Source: Pseudomonas quercus
Lineage (GTDB): Bacteria > Pseudomonadota > Gammaproteobacteria > Pseudomonadales > Pseudomonadaceae
Reading direction: 5' to 3'
DNA length: 64,000 nt
Assembly (NCBI RefSeq): GCF_012033695.1
Contig: NZ_JAAVJI010000002.1
Location: forward strand, 62,001 to 126,000
Each line of letters begins with the position of its first letter. The first letter of the stretch is position 1. Shown piece by piece: positions 8,684 through 18,863 of the stretch. Made by a program: the position numbers and the translations under genes. A model generated the notes under the pieces. The model made no database searches, was not told the DNA's origin, and saw nothing but the letters and a program-made list of their open reading frames with translations.

Positions 8684-11422
8684 ATGCCTTCCCTCGATAG
8701 CCTGAATACCCTGCATACCCTCAAGGTCGGTGACCGCGAGTATCACTACTTCAGCCTGCCCGCTGCGGCCAAGCAGTTGGGCGACCTGCAATCGCTGCCC
8801 ATGTCCCTCAAGGTGCTGCTGGAAAACCTGCTGCGCTGGGAAGACGGCACCACCGTAGGGGTGCCTGACCTACAGGCCCTGGCGGGCTGGCTGAAGGATC
8901 GGCGCTCGGACCGGGAAATCCAGTACCGCCCGGCGCGGGTGTTGATGCAGGACTTCACCGGCGTGCCGGCGGTGGTGGACCTGGCGGCCATGCGCGCCGC
9001 CGTGGCCAAGGCGGGCGGTGACCCCCAGCGCATCAACCCGTTGTCGCCCGTAGACTTGGTGATCGACCACTCGGTGATGGTGGACCGATACGGTAACGCG
9101 CAGGCCTTCGAGGAAAACGTCGACATTGAAATGGAACGTAACGGCGAGCGCTATGCCTTCCTGCGCTGGGGCCAGAGTGCCTTCGACAATTTCAGCGTGG
9201 TGCCGCCCGGTACGGGCATCTGCCACCAGGTGAACCTGGAGTACCTGGGCCGTACCGTATGGACACGCGAGGAAGACGGCCGTACCTACGCCTTCCCGGA
9301 CACCCTGGTGGGCACCGACTCCCACACCACCATGATCAATGGCCTGGGAGTACTGGGCTGGGGCGTGGGGGGTATCGAAGCAGAAGCCGCCATGCTGGGC
9401 CAGCCGGTGTCCATGCTGATTCCCGAAGTGGTGGGCTTCAAGCTTACGGGCAAGTTGCGAGAAGGCATCACCGCCACCGACCTGGTACTGACCGTAACCC
9501 AGATGCTGCGTAAGCAAGGGGTGGTGGGCAAGTTCGTAGAGTTCTATGGGGATGGCCTGGCTGAACTGCCATTGGCCGACCGCGCGACCCTGGCCAATAT
9601 GGCGCCGGAATACGGTGCTACCTGCGGGTTTTTCCCAGTGGATGACATCACCCTGGGTTACCTGCGGTTGTCCGGCCGCCCTGAAGAAACCGTGCAACTG
9701 GTGGAAGCGTATTGCAAGGCTCAAGGCCTGTGGCGTGAGCCTGGCCAGGAACCGGTGTTCAGCGCACAGCTGGGCCTGGACATGGGCGAGGTTGAGGCCA
9801 GCCTGGCCGGCCCGAAACGCCCCCAGGACCGCGTGCCCCTGGGCCAGGTCAGCCAGGCGTTCAATGACTTTATAGGCCTGCAGCTCAAGCCGGCGAAAAA
9901 AGAGGAAGGCCGCCTGGAAAACGAAGGCGGCGGGGGCGTGGCGGTGGGTAATGCCGACCAGACCGGCGAGGCCACATACAGCGATGGCACCGCCACCCAT
10001 GCGCTTAAGCACGGGGCTGTGGTCATTGCGGCGATCACCTCCTGCACCAATACCTCTAACCCTAGCGTCATGATGGCAGCCGGGCTGCTGGCCAAGAAAG
10101 CGGTGGAAAAGGGGCTGAACCGCAAGCCTTGGGTAAAAACCTCCCTGGCGCCAGGCTCCAAGGTAGTGACCGACTACTACAAGGCTGCTGGGCTGCTCTC
10201 CTACTTGGAGCAACTGGGCTTCGACCTGGTGGGCTATGGCTGCACCACCTGCATCGGCAACTCCGGGCCACTGGACGCCCCCATCGAAGCGGCTATTCAG
10301 CAGGCCGACCTCACGGTGGCGTCCGTATTGTCTGGCAACCGTAACTTCGAAGGCCGAGTACACCCGTTGGTGAAAACCAACTGGCTGGCGTCACCCCCCC
10401 TGGTAGTGGCCTATGCCTTGGCCGGTAACGTGCGCATCGATATTGCCAGCGAGCCCTTGGGCACCACACCGGATGGCAAACCTGTTTTCCTGAAGGACAT
10501 TTGGCCCAGCCAACGTGAAATTGCCGAGGCGGTCGCAAAGGTCGACACCGCCATGTTCCACAAGGAATACGCCGAGGTGTTCACCGGCGATGCCCAGTGG
10601 CAGGCCATCGAAGTGCCCCAGGCGGCGACCTATGTCTGGCAGAACGACTCTACCTATATCCAGCATCCACCGTTCTTCGACGGGATCGCTGGCCCCCTTC
10701 CCGTGGTGGAAGACGTAAAGGGTGCTTATGCCTTGGCGGTGCTGGGAGACTCAGTCACCACAGACCATATCTCTCCGGCCGGCAACATCAAAGCCGATAG
10801 CCCGGCGGGCCGTTACCTGCGAGAAAAGGGCGTGGCACCCCAAGACTTCAACTCCTACGGCTCACGCCGTGGCAACCACGAAGTGATGATGCGCGGTACA
10901 TTCGCCAATATCCGGATTCGCAACGAGATGCTGGGCGGCGAAGAAGGTGGCAATACGGTTCACATCCCAAGTGGTGAAAAATTGGCCATCTACGACGCGG
11001 CCATGCGCTACCAAGCTGAGGGCAGCCCCTTGGTCATCCTGGCAGGCCAGGAGTACGGTACTGGCTCCAGCCGCGACTGGGCCGCCAAAGGCACCAACCT
11101 GCTGGGCGTCAAAGCCGTGGTCGCGGAAAGCTTCGAACGTATCCACCGGTCCAACCTGGTCGGGATGGGCGTGCTGCCACTGCAGTTTACCGCCGGTGAT
11201 ACCTGGAAAAGCCTGGGGCTGACAGGCCGCGAGCGCTTCGACATCCTTGGCCTGACCAACGCCACCCTCACCCCTCACATGCCGCTTACCCTGCGCATCA
11301 CCCGCGACGGCAGCGAAACCCAGGATGTGAGGGTATTGTGCCGGATCGATACCGTTAATGAAGTGGAGTACTTCAAGGCCGGTGGGATTCTGCACTATGT
11401 GCTGCGGCAGTTGATTGCTTAG
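8684..11422 (+). CDS. acnA: Aconitate hydratase A
   Basis: A 912-aa [4Fe-4S] aconitase interconverting citrate and isocitrate in the TCA cycle. Cluster ligands are visible as TSCTNTSNPS and GCTTCIGNSGPL in the middle of the protein, and the swivelling C-terminal domain shows GSSRDWAAKGT. The frame starts at 8531, but MPSLDSLNTLHTLKVGD at 8684 matches the family N-terminus and is preceded by a purine-rich CAGGAG segment. Length is typical of AcnA/IRP1-type rather than AcnB aconitases. A 223-bp divergent promoter region separates it from rlmM. Confidence 0.97.
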   Translation: MPSLDSLNTLHTLKVGDREYHYFSLPAAAKQLGDLQSLPMSLKVLLENLLRWEDGTTVGVPDLQALAGWLKDRRSDREIQYRPARVLMQDFTGVPAVVDLAAMRAAVAKAGGDPQRINPLSPVDLVIDHSVMVDRYGNAQAFEENVDIEMERNGERYAFLRWGQSAFDNFSVVPPGTGICHQVNLEYLGRTVWTREEDGRTYAFPDTLVGTDSHTTMINGLGVLGWGVGGIEAEAAMLGQPVSMLIPEVVGFKLTGKLREGITATDLVLTVTQMLRKQGVVGKFVEFYGDGLAELPLADRATLANMAPEYGATCGFFPVDDITLGYLRLSGRPEETVQLVEAYCKAQGLWREPGQEPVFSAQLGLDMGEVEASLAGPKRPQDRVPLGQVSQAFNDFIGLQLKPAKKEEGRLENEGGGGVAVGNADQTGEATYSDGTATHALKHGAVVIAAITSCTNTSNPSVMMAAGLLAKKAVEKGLNRKPWVKTSLAPGSKVVTDYYKAAGLLSYLEQLGFDLVGYGCTTCIGNSGPLDAPIEAAIQQADLTVASVLSGNRNFEGRVHPLVKTNWLASPPLVVAYALAGNVRIDIASEPLGTTPDGKPVFLKDIWPSQREIAEAVAKVDTAMFHKEYAEVFTGDAQWQAIEVPQAATYVWQNDSTYIQHPPFFDGIAGPLPVVEDVKGAYALAVLGDSVTTDHISPAGNIKADSPAGRYLREKGVAPQDFNSYGSRRGNHEVMMRGTFANIRIRNEMLGGEEGGNTVHIPSGEKLAIYDAAMRYQAEGSPLVILAGQEYGTGSSRDWAAKGTNLLGVKAVVAESFERIHRSNLVGMGVLPLQFTAGDTWKSLGLTGRERFDILGLTNATLTPHMPLTLRITRDGSETQDVRVLCRIDTVNEVEYFKAGGILHYVLRQLIA

Positions 11423-11428
11423 CTTAAA

Positions 11429-11454
11429 GGCAAGGAGCCCTCGATCTCCTTGCC
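11429..11454. terminator. Hairpin after acnA
   Basis: GGCAAGGAG and CTCCTTGCC form a perfect 9-bp stem with an 8-base loop just after the acnA stop. On the minus strand the stem is followed by TTTAA, so it may serve both acnA and the converging PLC gene. Confidence 0.6.
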
Positions 11455-11561
11455 ACTTAGTTAACCCACGAACCTTTAAGCGATAAATAAATTCACCCAT
11501 AGTTAATAAATCATCAATTAAATGCAATCCATGAGCAAGCAATCCGATAACAATATATAGG

Positions 11562-12992
11562 CTACTGATAGTTAAGGCGTACCACTTCCTTAGTGTACGC
11601 CGCCGACACGAAGTCCATGTAAACGATACCTGGCCGACTTCGGCTCGGAACCTCCTGAGAGAGCACCTCTTTTAGCTTTTCATTAGCAGCCCTTGATTCC
11701 TGGCTTATGGGCGTAAGGGTCCAGGACAGGAGGAACAGGCGGCCTTCCCCTGGCTTATTATACTGCTTCCATTTGCTCAGCTGATCGGCTTTCATCGCTT
11801 CGTAGCTACTGGCATTTGAATAAACATCGTAGACCTTGAAATGACCCGAATTCTCGCCATACCGAAAATTCCCTATACTTGGATCAATATACTCATCATA
11901 ATCATAAACATATACAGCCTTACCCGCCAGCTCGCCTACGGTCCGCTCTAAAATATTAGGATTCGGCAAGCTAGTCACATATGCAGACCCCCTGAAGTAG
12001 GTGGAGACAAGCTCAGAAATTCGTCTCTTGGTATCCTCCTCATAGTGATCTTCGTAATCTCGAATATGAGAAAACTTTAGTATAACTGTTTCTGTCGGAT
12101 GATTAAAAAGGAACAAAGACACGGATGCCAAAATCTTAACAAGCCCTTCTCCATTACACCCCCAAGGCCCCTCCCTATGATAAGTAACTAACTTGTCATG
12201 ATCGTAATCTATCCGCAGATCAAAATAGCGAACCCCGTGAATAAGCTGGGTTTCCACACTAAAATCCTGCGTTTTTGTATAGCTAGGAACTACTATAGGA
12301 AAAGTACAGTGCGACGTCTCTGACATGCCAGAGTCATGGCTACCTGGAAGCGTGAGATAACCAAGCTTTTTATCCTGAAAATCCTCCATCCAATCAGCGC
12401 CATAAAAATCCCAGAAGTTCCTGAGCATAACGGTATTCTCATCATTGCCACCGCGCAGTAGATCTATACTGCATTTGCTATTCACCGTTTCATCAATACC
12501 AACGCAATTAATCGTATGGTCTCCGATATATTCTGCTTTTTTACCCCCACACCACCAATTATTCGAAACGAAGTCATGCCCCTGAGCAAACACTATATCA
12601 TCAATTATAATTGAGTGATTATCTGTGAACTCTCCACCTTTTAGAACGAGCTTGAGCGTCCCCAAAAACGCAAAATTTAGCTCAGCCGGCAAATCGTTGA
12701 ATGTATTGTTTCTAGAGTTCACTATACTTTTGAACCTCACAGCCACGTGCTCCGACCCCTTACGACCTACGCGAAAGCTGATCTCTCCATCAGGACCAAA
12801 CGTTTTAATCATACCTATATGATTAAAACCCTCCGGATCTTGGCCTGGAGTGATATGAAAATCTGTTACACGAAACTCACCGCTTACAATTTTATACCCA
12901 TGATTGGTGGATGACTGATCCGTATGGATAACAACCTTATTATCGTGATAACTCATGTTTGGCGAGATCACTTCTTTTTTAAAATCAGACAT
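11562..12992 (-). CDS. PLC X-domain phosphodiesterase-like protein
   Basis: A 476-aa protein in visibly AT-rich sequence, unlike its neighbours. The C-terminal 270 residues match the phosphatidylinositol-specific PLC X-domain fold: catalytic His219 in LPGSHDSG, a substrate Arg/Asp in YFDLRID near 260, and the second His272 in TYHREG, followed by TVILKFSH. The first 200 residues form a separate beta-rich domain I do not recognise. No signal peptide is seen, so export, if any, would use a non-Sec route. Insertion between acnA and aer, which often adjoin in Pseudomonas, and its base composition suggest horizontal acquisition. Substrate unknown. Confidence 0.8.
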   Translation of the reverse strand: MSDFKKEVISPNMSYHDNKVVIHTDQSSTNHGYKIVSGEFRVTDFHITPGQDPEGFNHIGMIKTFGPDGEISFRVGRKGSEHVAVRFKSIVNSRNNTFNDLPAELNFAFLGTLKLVLKGGEFTDNHSIIIDDIVFAQGHDFVSNNWWCGGKKAEYIGDHTINCVGIDETVNSKCSIDLLRGGNDENTVMLRNFWDFYGADWMEDFQDKKLGYLTLPGSHDSGMSETSHCTFPIVVPSYTKTQDFSVETQLIHGVRYFDLRIDYDHDKLVTYHREGPWGCNGEGLVKILASVSLFLFNHPTETVILKFSHIRDYEDHYEEDTKRRISELVSTYFRGSAYVTSLPNPNILERTVGELAGKAVYVYDYDEYIDPSIGNFRYGENSGHFKVYDVYSNASSYEAMKADQLSKWKQYNKPGEGRLFLLSWTLTPISQESRAANEKLKEVLSQEVPSRSRPGIVYMDFVSAAYTKEVVRLNYQ

Positions 12993-13211
12993 TTCAAACC
13001 TCAGCTATGCATTGGATTCATACCTAGTAATACACAAGATATAATTTTGAGAAAGCTACTAATCTGTTAGCTTCAACAAGCGACTCAAGGATGGTACGCC
13101 CTATCACCAACGGCTTGATGGGTTTAGCAATCTATCGCAGGAAAATAACCCTAAACTATCCACCGGTTCCGCCGACACCCTCACAAAGCCCCAAGCGGAA
13201 CCTGCCAGCTC

Positions 13212-14777
13212 ATGCGCAACAACCAGCCCGTCACCCAACGTGAACGTACCTTTCCCGCCCAACAGCGGCTGATCTCCACCACCGACACCAAAGGCATGAT
13301 CAGTTATTGCAACGATGCCTTTGTGGACATCAGCGGCTATAACCGTGACGAGCTGATCCGCGCGCCTCACAACTTGGTGCGCCACCCGGACGTGCCCTCA
13401 GCCGTGTTCGAGCACATGTGGTCCACGCTCAGGAAAGGCAGGCCGTGGATGGGCATTGTGAAGAACCGCTGCAAGAACGGCGACTTCTACTGGGTGAACG
13501 CTTATGTCACCCCTGTGCTGGAAAATGGCCAAGTGGTGGGCTACGAGTCTGTGCGGGTCAAGCCCACCGCCGAACAGGTGGGCCGTGCCCAAGCCTTGTA
13601 CGCCCGGCTCAATGCCAGCAAGCCGGCAGTCACCGCCATAGACCGTTGGTTACCCGTAATGCGGGACTGGCTGCCGTTCATTCTGGTCAGCCAGGTCGGT
13701 TTTCTGATCGGGCTGTGGCTGAACACGGGCTGGGGCTTCGCGGCCGCGGCGGCGCTCTCGGTACCGCTGGGGTTGCTGGGCCTGAGCTGGCAGCAGCGTG
13801 GCTTGAAGCGGCTGCTGAAACTGGCGGAACAAACCACCTCCGACCCTTTGATTGCGCAGATGTATACCGACAGCCGTGGTGTGCAGGGGCAGTTGGAAAT
13901 GTCCATGCTCAGCCAGGAAGCCCGTTTGAAAACGTGCCTTACGCGGTTGCAGGATACCGCCGAGCACCTCAATGGCCAGGCCCGCCAGGCCGACCACTTG
14001 GCGCACGAAAGCTCTGAAGGGCTGGACCGCCAGAAGGCCGAAACCGAACAGGTGGCCGCTGCCGTGAACGAAATGGCGGCCACCACCCAGGAAGTGGCCA
14101 GCCATGTGCAACGCACCGCCGATGCGACCCAACAGGCGAACCAATTGACCCGCCGGGGCCGCGACATTGCCGGGGAAACCCGCGAGGCCATTGAGCGGCT
14201 GTCGGCCTCCGTAGGTGAAACCGGGCAGACCGTCACGCGTCTGGCCAAGGACAGCGACGAGATTGGCGGCGTGGTCGACGTGATCAAGGGCATTGCAGAC
14301 CAGACCAACCTGCTGGCCTTGAACGCGGCCATTGAAGCGGCCCGTGCCGGGGAAATGGGCCGGGGCTTTGCCGTGGTAGCCGATGAAGTACGCCAGCTGG
14401 CCCAGCGCACGGCGGAGTCCACGGGCCAGATCCACAGCCTGATCGCCAAATTGCAGAGCACCGCCAACGCGGCCGTTCAAACCATGGAAGCCGGCACCCG
14501 CCAGGCCCAAGAAGGAGTGGCCCGGGTGCTGGAGGCGGACCAGGCGCTGGTGGGTATCAGCGAGGCGGTGGCCAACATCACCGACATGACCACTCAGATC
14601 GCGGCCGCTACTGAGGAGCAAAGCTCTGTGGCCGAAGAGGTCAGCCGTAATATCACCACCATCGCCGAGCTGGCAGACCAGACCTCCGGCAAAGCCCAGA
14701 GCACAGCCTTGCTCAGCGAAGAGCTGACCCAGACTGCAGCCAGCCAGTATTCGTTGGTGGAGCGGTTCAACCGGTAG
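13212..14777 (+). CDS. aer: Aerotaxis receptor Aer (PAS-MCP)
   Basis: A 521-aa energy/oxygen taxis transducer. The N-terminal PAS domain (residues about 20-120) contains [14 protein letters not shown] and [18 protein letters not shown], typical of FAD-binding Aer proteins. Two close hydrophobic segments (about 155-195) form the membrane hairpin, and the long C-terminal helical MCP domain has the hallmark [19 protein letters not shown] near 370 for CheA/CheW coupling. No strong ribosome site precedes the ATG, but the N-terminus is the expected one. It lies near acnA and the cbb3 genes, matching P. aeruginosa order. Confidence 0.95.
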   Translation: MRNNQPVTQRERTFPAQQRLISTTDTKGMISYCNDAFVDISGYNRDELIRAPHNLVRHPDVPSAVFEHMWSTLRKGRPWMGIVKNRCKNGDFYWVNAYVTPVLENGQVVGYESVRVKPTAEQVGRAQALYARLNASKPAVTAIDRWLPVMRDWLPFILVSQVGFLIGLWLNTGWGFAAAAALSVPLGLLGLSWQQRGLKRLLKLAEQTTSDPLIAQMYTDSRGVQGQLEMSMLSQEARLKTCLTRLQDTAEHLNGQARQADHLAHESSEGLDRQKAETEQVAAAVNEMAATTQEVASHVQRTADATQQANQLTRRGRDIAGETREAIERLSASVGETGQTVTRLAKDSDEIGGVVDVIKGIADQTNLLALNAAIEAARAGEMGRGFAVVADEVRQLAQRTAESTGQIHSLIAKLQSTANAAVQTMEAGTRQAQEGVARVLEADQALVGISEAVANITDMTTQIAAATEEQSSVAEEVSRNITTIAELADQTSGKAQSTALLSEELTQTAASQYSLVERFNR

Positions 14778-14799
14778 ATACGCTGTTAACGGTTAACCT

Positions 14800-14876
14800 T
14801 GTTCGCCCGCTACGCAGGCTCCTACAGTGCCTGCGCCCTGCGCGCTTTCTGTGGGAGCCTGCGTAGCGGGCGAACA
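14800..14876. terminator. Long inverted repeat between aer and hydrolase gene (REP-like, bidirectional terminator)
   Basis: Two 28-base arms (14800-14827 and 14849-14876) are complementary apart from one mismatch, with a 21-base spacer. The outer segment TGTTCGCCCGCTACGCAGG resembles Pseudomonas REP units. It lies exactly between two converging genes, so transcription stop in both directions is likely. Confidence 0.7.
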
Positions 14877-14879
14877 TGT

Positions 14880-15536
14880 TCAAAGAAACGCGCACACCCG
14901 GTCCGCGGCTGCTTCCAGGTGCTGTTCCTGGGTGAACCCCGAGGTTTTCAGGGGCTTGAGGTCGTGGTCTGCGGCGGCCATCCAGTACACCTCCACGGCA
15001 GGCGCCAGGATATAGCCCTCTACTGCCGTACGGTTGCCCAAGGCGTCCCGTTCGCCTTGGATAATCAGCGTGGGCACTTGCAGGTCTGCCAGGTGCTCGA
15101 CCCGAGGTTTTTCGGGTTTGCCTGCGGCGTAAAACGGGTAACCCAGGCACACCAAGGCATCGGCACCCAATTCATTGGCCAGCAGGCTGGCCATGCGCCC
15201 GCCCATGGATTTGCCGCCGATGGCCAGGCGCCCCGGCACCTGGGTACGGGCCAGGGCATACACTTCGCGCCACTTCTCCAGCAGCCGGGCTTGAGGGTTG
15301 GGCGGGCGTTTGCGACCGTCGATTCGGCGTTGGGCCATGTAGGGAAACTCGAACCGCAGCACGTCCACGCCCCCCTGGGCCAGCAGGCCGGCCATGGTCT
15401 CCATGAAGGGGCTGTCCATGGGCGCGCCTGCGCCGTGGGCCAGAATCAGGCAGGTACGCTCGTCTTCGCTGGCCTCGGTGATCGCACCGTTCCATAACCA
15501 GCCATTGTCCTGTACACGTTCTTCCCACTCGTCCAT
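14880..15536 (-). CDS. Alpha/beta hydrolase of the KANL3/Tex30 type
   Basis: A 218-aa dienelactone-hydrolase-like alpha/beta hydrolase. Visible motifs are [16 protein letters not shown] near the N-terminus, the nucleophile elbow [11 protein letters not shown] near residue 108, LIIQGERD with the acidic residue, and the late ADHDLKP His. This pattern fits the KANL3/Tex30 family of unknown substrate. The open frame extends to 15701, but [15 protein letters not shown] at 15536 gives the usual family length. The gene is divergent from ccoN, as a homologue is beside cbb3 operons in other pseudomonads. Confidence 0.85.
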   Translation of the reverse strand: MDEWEERVQDNGWLWNGAITEASEDERTCLILAHGAGAPMDSPFMETMAGLLAQGGVDVLRFEFPYMAQRRIDGRKRPPNPQARLLEKWREVYALARTQVPGRLAIGGKSMGGRMASLLANELGADALVCLGYPFYAAGKPEKPRVEHLADLQVPTLIIQGERDALGNRTAVEGYILAPAVEVYWMAAADHDLKPLKTSGFTQEQHLEAAADRVCAFL

Positions 15537-15679
15537 CACGCCAGCTCCTGAGCCATAAAGCCCGACTGTGCCCGAAGGCCAGCCAAAGCACCATGCCAGC
15601 GAGGCGTGAGGTCGCATTGCCTCCCTGCCCGACTTCCCCCACACTGCCCGCCACTGCTTCATATCCACGTGGACGAACC

Positions 15680-17119
15680 ATGCACAGCCCTTCGCGCGCA
15701 ACCACCTACAACTACCGGGTCGTTCGCCAATTCACCGTGGCCACTGTGGCCTGGGGCATCCTGGGCATGCTGGTGGGCGTGTTCATCGCCGCGCAGCTGG
15801 TATGGCCTGCACTCAATCTCGAACTGCCATGGGCCACGTTCGGCCGCTTACGGCCGCTGCACACCAACCTGGTGATTTTTGCCTTCGGCGGCTGTGCGCT
15901 GTTCGGCACGTCGCTGTACGTGGTGCAGCGCACCTGCCAGGCGCGGTTGATCTCCGATGCCTTGGCCGAGTTCGTGTTCTGGGGCTGGCAAGCGGTGCTG
16001 GTGGCAGCGGTCATCTCGCTACCGCTGGGCTACACCACCAGCAAGGAATACGCCGAGCTGGAATGGCCCATCGCCGTGGCGCTGGCTATTGTCTGGGTGG
16101 CCTACGCCTGGCTGTTCTTCGGCACGATACGGGCACGCACCGTACGGCACATCTATGTGGCCAACTGGTTCTACGGAGCGTTTATCCTGGTGATGCTGAT
16201 CCTGCATGTGGTGAACCACCTGGCCTTGCCGGTCAGCCTGTTCAAGTCCTACCCGGTGTACGCCGGGGCCACCGATGCCATGGTGCAGTGGTGGTATGGC
16301 CATAATGCCGTCGGGTTTTTCCTGACAACCGGCTTTCTGGGAATGATGTACTACTTCGTCCCTAAACAGGCTGAGCGCCCGGTGTACTCGTACCGGCTGT
16401 CCATCCTTCATTTCTGGGCGCTGATTACCCTCTACATCTGGGCCGGCCCCCACCACTTGCACTACACGGCACTCCCGGACTGGGCCCAGAGCCTGGGCAT
16501 GGTGATGTCGGTGATTTTGCTGGTGCCCAGCTGGGGCGGCATGATCAACGGCATGATGACCCTGGCCGGTGCCTGGGACAAATTACGCACCGACCCCATC
16601 CTGCGGTTTCTGGTGGTGGCGCTGGCCTTCTACGGCATGTCCACCTTCGAAGGCCCGATGATGTCCATCAAGACGGTAAACGCCCTCACCCACTACACGG
16701 ACTGGACCATTGGCCACGTGCATTCGGGGGCGCTGGGCTGGGTAGCGATGATCACGATCGGCGCCACCTACCATATGGCGCCCAGGGTATTTGGCCGTTC
16801 GGCCATGCATAGCCTTACCGCCATTCATGCGCACTTCTGGCTAGCCACCGTAGGCACGGTGCTCTATATCACCGGCATGTGGGTCAATGGGCTGGTGCAA
16901 GGGTTGATGTGGCGAGCCCTTGAAGACGATGGCACCCTCACCTACAGCTTCGTCCAGGCCGTTGAAGCCAGCCACGAGGGCTATGGGGTACGCCTGCTGG
17001 GGGGCGCCTGCTTTGCCAGCGGCATGCTGGTGATGGCCTGGAACCTGTGGCACACCGTTCAGCGCGGTAGCCCTGAGCAGGCTCTGAAAGCCGCGGCCAT
17101 ACCCGGGGGCCCGCGATGA
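15680..17119 (+). CDS. ccoN: cbb3 cytochrome c oxidase subunit I
   Basis: A 479-aa polytopic membrane protein, the catalytic subunit holding low-spin heme b and the heme b3-CuB centre that reduces oxygen. Conserved His-rich helices are visible: [13 protein letters not shown] near residue 55, [32 protein letters not shown] and [10 protein letters not shown]. The start at 15680 is chosen over the earlier in-frame start at 15593 because it gives the standard N-terminus. No TTGAT-N4-ATCAA Anr/FNR box was found in the 143 bp between this gene and the divergent hydrolase gene. It overlaps ccoO by four bases. Confidence 0.97.
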   Translation: MHSPSRATTYNYRVVRQFTVATVAWGILGMLVGVFIAAQLVWPALNLELPWATFGRLRPLHTNLVIFAFGGCALFGTSLYVVQRTCQARLISDALAEFVFWGWQAVLVAAVISLPLGYTTSKEYAELEWPIAVALAIVWVAYAWLFFGTIRARTVRHIYVANWFYGAFILVMLILHVVNHLALPVSLFKSYPVYAGATDAMVQWWYGHNAVGFFLTTGFLGMMYYFVPKQAERPVYSYRLSILHFWALITLYIWAGPHHLHYTALPDWAQSLGMVMSVILLVPSWGGMINGMMTLAGAWDKLRTDPILRFLVVALAFYGMSTFEGPMMSIKTVNALTHYTDWTIGHVHSGALGWVAMITIGATYHMAPRVFGRSAMHSLTAIHAHFWLATVGTVLYITGMWVNGLVQGLMWRALEDDGTLTYSFVQAVEASHEGYGVRLLGGACFASGMLVMAWNLWHTVQRGSPEQALKAAAIPGGPR

Positions 17120-17724
17120 ACCACGCCCGGTTGGAGAAGAACATTGGCCTGCTGGCGTTGATGATGGTGCTGGCCATCAGCGTGGGCGGGCTGACGCAAA
17201 TCGTGCCGCTGTTTTTCCAGGACGTGGCCACGCAGCCGGTGCTGGGCATGACGCCGCGCACGGCGCTGGAAGTGGAAGGCCGCGACGTGTTCATTGCCAA
17301 CGGCTGCGTGGGCTGCCACTCCCAGATGATCCGCCCGTTGCGGGCGGAAACCGAGCGCTATGGCCATTATTCAGTGGCCGGCGAAAGTGTGTGGGACCAC
17401 CCTTTCCTATGGGGTTCCAAACGTACCGGGCCGGACCTGGCCCGTGTGGGTGGGCGCTATTCCGATGCCTGGCACGTGGCACACCTGACCGACCCGCGCA
17501 GCCTGGTGCCTGAATCCGTGATGCCCGCCTACCCTTTCCTGGCCAACACCCTGGTGGACAGCACGCAAACCCCTCGAAAGCTGCAGGCACTGCGCACCTT
17601 GGGGGTGCCCTACACCGAGGCTGACATCGAGGGGGCGGAGGCCGCGGTGTGGGGCAAAACAGAACTGCAAGCCTTGGTGGCCTACTTGCAAGGCCTGGGC
17701 ACCCTTATCAAGGACAGGCCATAA
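17116..17724 (+). CDS. ccoO: cbb3 oxidase mono-heme subunit II
   Basis: A 202-aa membrane-anchored c-type cytochrome. One N-terminal transmembrane helix is followed by the heme-binding CVGCHS near residue 70, and the distal Met ligand is likely in ESVMPAYPF. It passes electrons from CcoP to the CcoN active site. The ATG overlaps the ccoN stop (ATGA), so the two are translationally coupled. Length is standard. Confidence 0.97.
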   Translation: MNHARLEKNIGLLALMMVLAISVGGLTQIVPLFFQDVATQPVLGMTPRTALEVEGRDVFIANGCVGCHSQMIRPLRAETERYGHYSVAGESVWDHPFLWGSKRTGPDLARVGGRYSDAWHVAHLTDPRSLVPESVMPAYPFLANTLVDSTQTPRKLQALRTLGVPYTEADIEGAEAAVWGKTELQALVAYLQGLGTLIKDRP

Positions 17725-17727
17725 CCC

Positions 17728-17898
17728 ATGGATGTCGGAACCCTTCGCGGCTTGGGCACGCTACTGGTACTGGTGAGCTTCATTGGCCTGGTTGTCTGGG
17801 CCTGGAGTGCCCGCCGCCAAGCGGACTTCGATGACGCGGCGCAGTTGCCCTTTGCCGATGAGCCCAAAGATGAGCCACAGGACGCTCCTCCGCCATGA
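17728..17898 (+). CDS. ccoQ: cbb3 oxidase small subunit CcoQ
   Basis: A 56-aa single-span membrane protein: MDVGTLRGLGTLLVLVSFIG begins a hydrophobic helix, then WAWSARRQADFDDAAQLPF and an acidic, proline-rich tail. CcoQ stabilises the cbb3 complex. It begins three bases after the ccoO stop and its stop overlaps the ccoP start (ATGA). The FDDAAQLPFAD motif is typical of the family. Confidence 0.93.
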   Translation: MDVGTLRGLGTLLVLVSFIGLVVWAWSARRQADFDDAAQLPFADEPKDEPQDAPPP

Positions 17899-18863
17899 AT
17901 GCCTTCTGGAGCCTGTATATCACCGTGCTGACCCTGGGTACCCTGGCCGCCATGGGCTGGTTGCTGTGGGCCAACCGCTCCGGCCCCTCTGACCCTGATG
18001 ACACGCCCCCTGAGTTCGATGGCATCACTGAGCAGAATAACCCACCACCGCGCTGGTGGCCTTGGCTGTTCATAGCCACCCTGGTATTTGCCGTGACCTA
18101 CCTGCTGCTGTACCCCGGCCTGGGAAACTGGCGCGGGTTGCTGCCGGGCTACACCTGGCTGGACCCGCACACTCAAACGGCCTTCGCCGATGGCCGTCAA
18201 GGCTGGAGCGGGGTTCATCAATGGGAAAAGGAACAGGCCCAGGCCCGGCAGGCGTATGCCCCACTGTACGCTCGCTTCGCCGACCTGCCGCTGGACGCAG
18301 TAGCGGCGGACCCACAGGCCTTGGCCATGGGTAAACGCCTCTACGCTAGCCACTGTGCCTTGTGCCATGGGGCCGATGGCCAAGGCGCACCGGGCTTCCC
18401 AAACCTGGCCGATGACCTGTGGCGCTGGGGCGGTGATGACGCTGCTCTGCAGAGCAGTATCCGGCTGGGCCGCACCGGTGTGATGCCGCCTTGGGCCGCT
18501 GTGCTGGGCGAGCAAGGTAGCCGCGACATGGCCGCCTATGTACTGCAGCTCAGCGGGCGTACCGTGCCGGAGGGGGTTACTGCTGATCCGGCTGAAGGCG
18601 CTAAGCGCTATGCCCAGGCCTGCGTGGCCTGCCACGGTGCCGAAGGGCATGGCAACCCATTGCTGGGCGCGCCGGACCTTACCCAGGCCCGTGGTTTTAT
18701 CAACGGCGCCAGCTTCGAGGCGGTGTACCGCAGCATCTACGATGGCCGCATGGGCCAGATGCCTGCCCAAGGCCAAATCGTAGGAGACGAACGGGTGAAG
18801 GTGCTGGCCGCCTATATCCGCAGCTTGTCCCAGCCATCCGACCCTGAGCGGCCAGCGCCATGA
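17895..18863 (+). CDS. ccoP: cbb3 oxidase di-heme subunit III
   Basis: A 322-aa membrane-anchored di-heme cytochrome c that accepts electrons from periplasmic carriers. Two N-terminal transmembrane helices (about 5-25 and 57-77) precede the conserved PPRWWPWLF segment, and heme motifs CALCHG (near 156) and CVACHG (near 244) mark two cytochrome c domains with Met ligands in GVMPPW and GQMPAQ. It overlaps ccoQ and ccoG by four bases each. Confidence 0.97.
   Translation: MNAFWSLYITVLTLGTLAAMGWLLWANRSGPSDPDDTPPEFDGITEQNNPPPRWWPWLFIATLVFAVTYLLLYPGLGNWRGLLPGYTWLDPHTQTAFADGRQGWSGVHQWEKEQAQARQAYAPLYARFADLPLDAVAADPQALAMGKRLYASHCALCHGADGQGAPGFPNLADDLWRWGGDDAALQSSIRLGRTGVMPPWAAVLGEQGSRDMAAYVLQLSGRTVPEGVTADPAEGAKRYAQACVACHGAEGHGNPLLGAPDLTQARGFINGASFEAVYRSIYDGRMGQMPAQGQIVGDERVKVLAAYIRSLSQPSDPERPAP

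Noticed and set aside
8870..10363. 497-codon frame antisense to acnA
   Set aside because: Antisense shadow; no ribosome site or domain.
15537..15679. Anr/FNR box upstream of ccoN
   Set aside because: No TTGAT-N4-ATCAA match or close variant was found on reading the interval.
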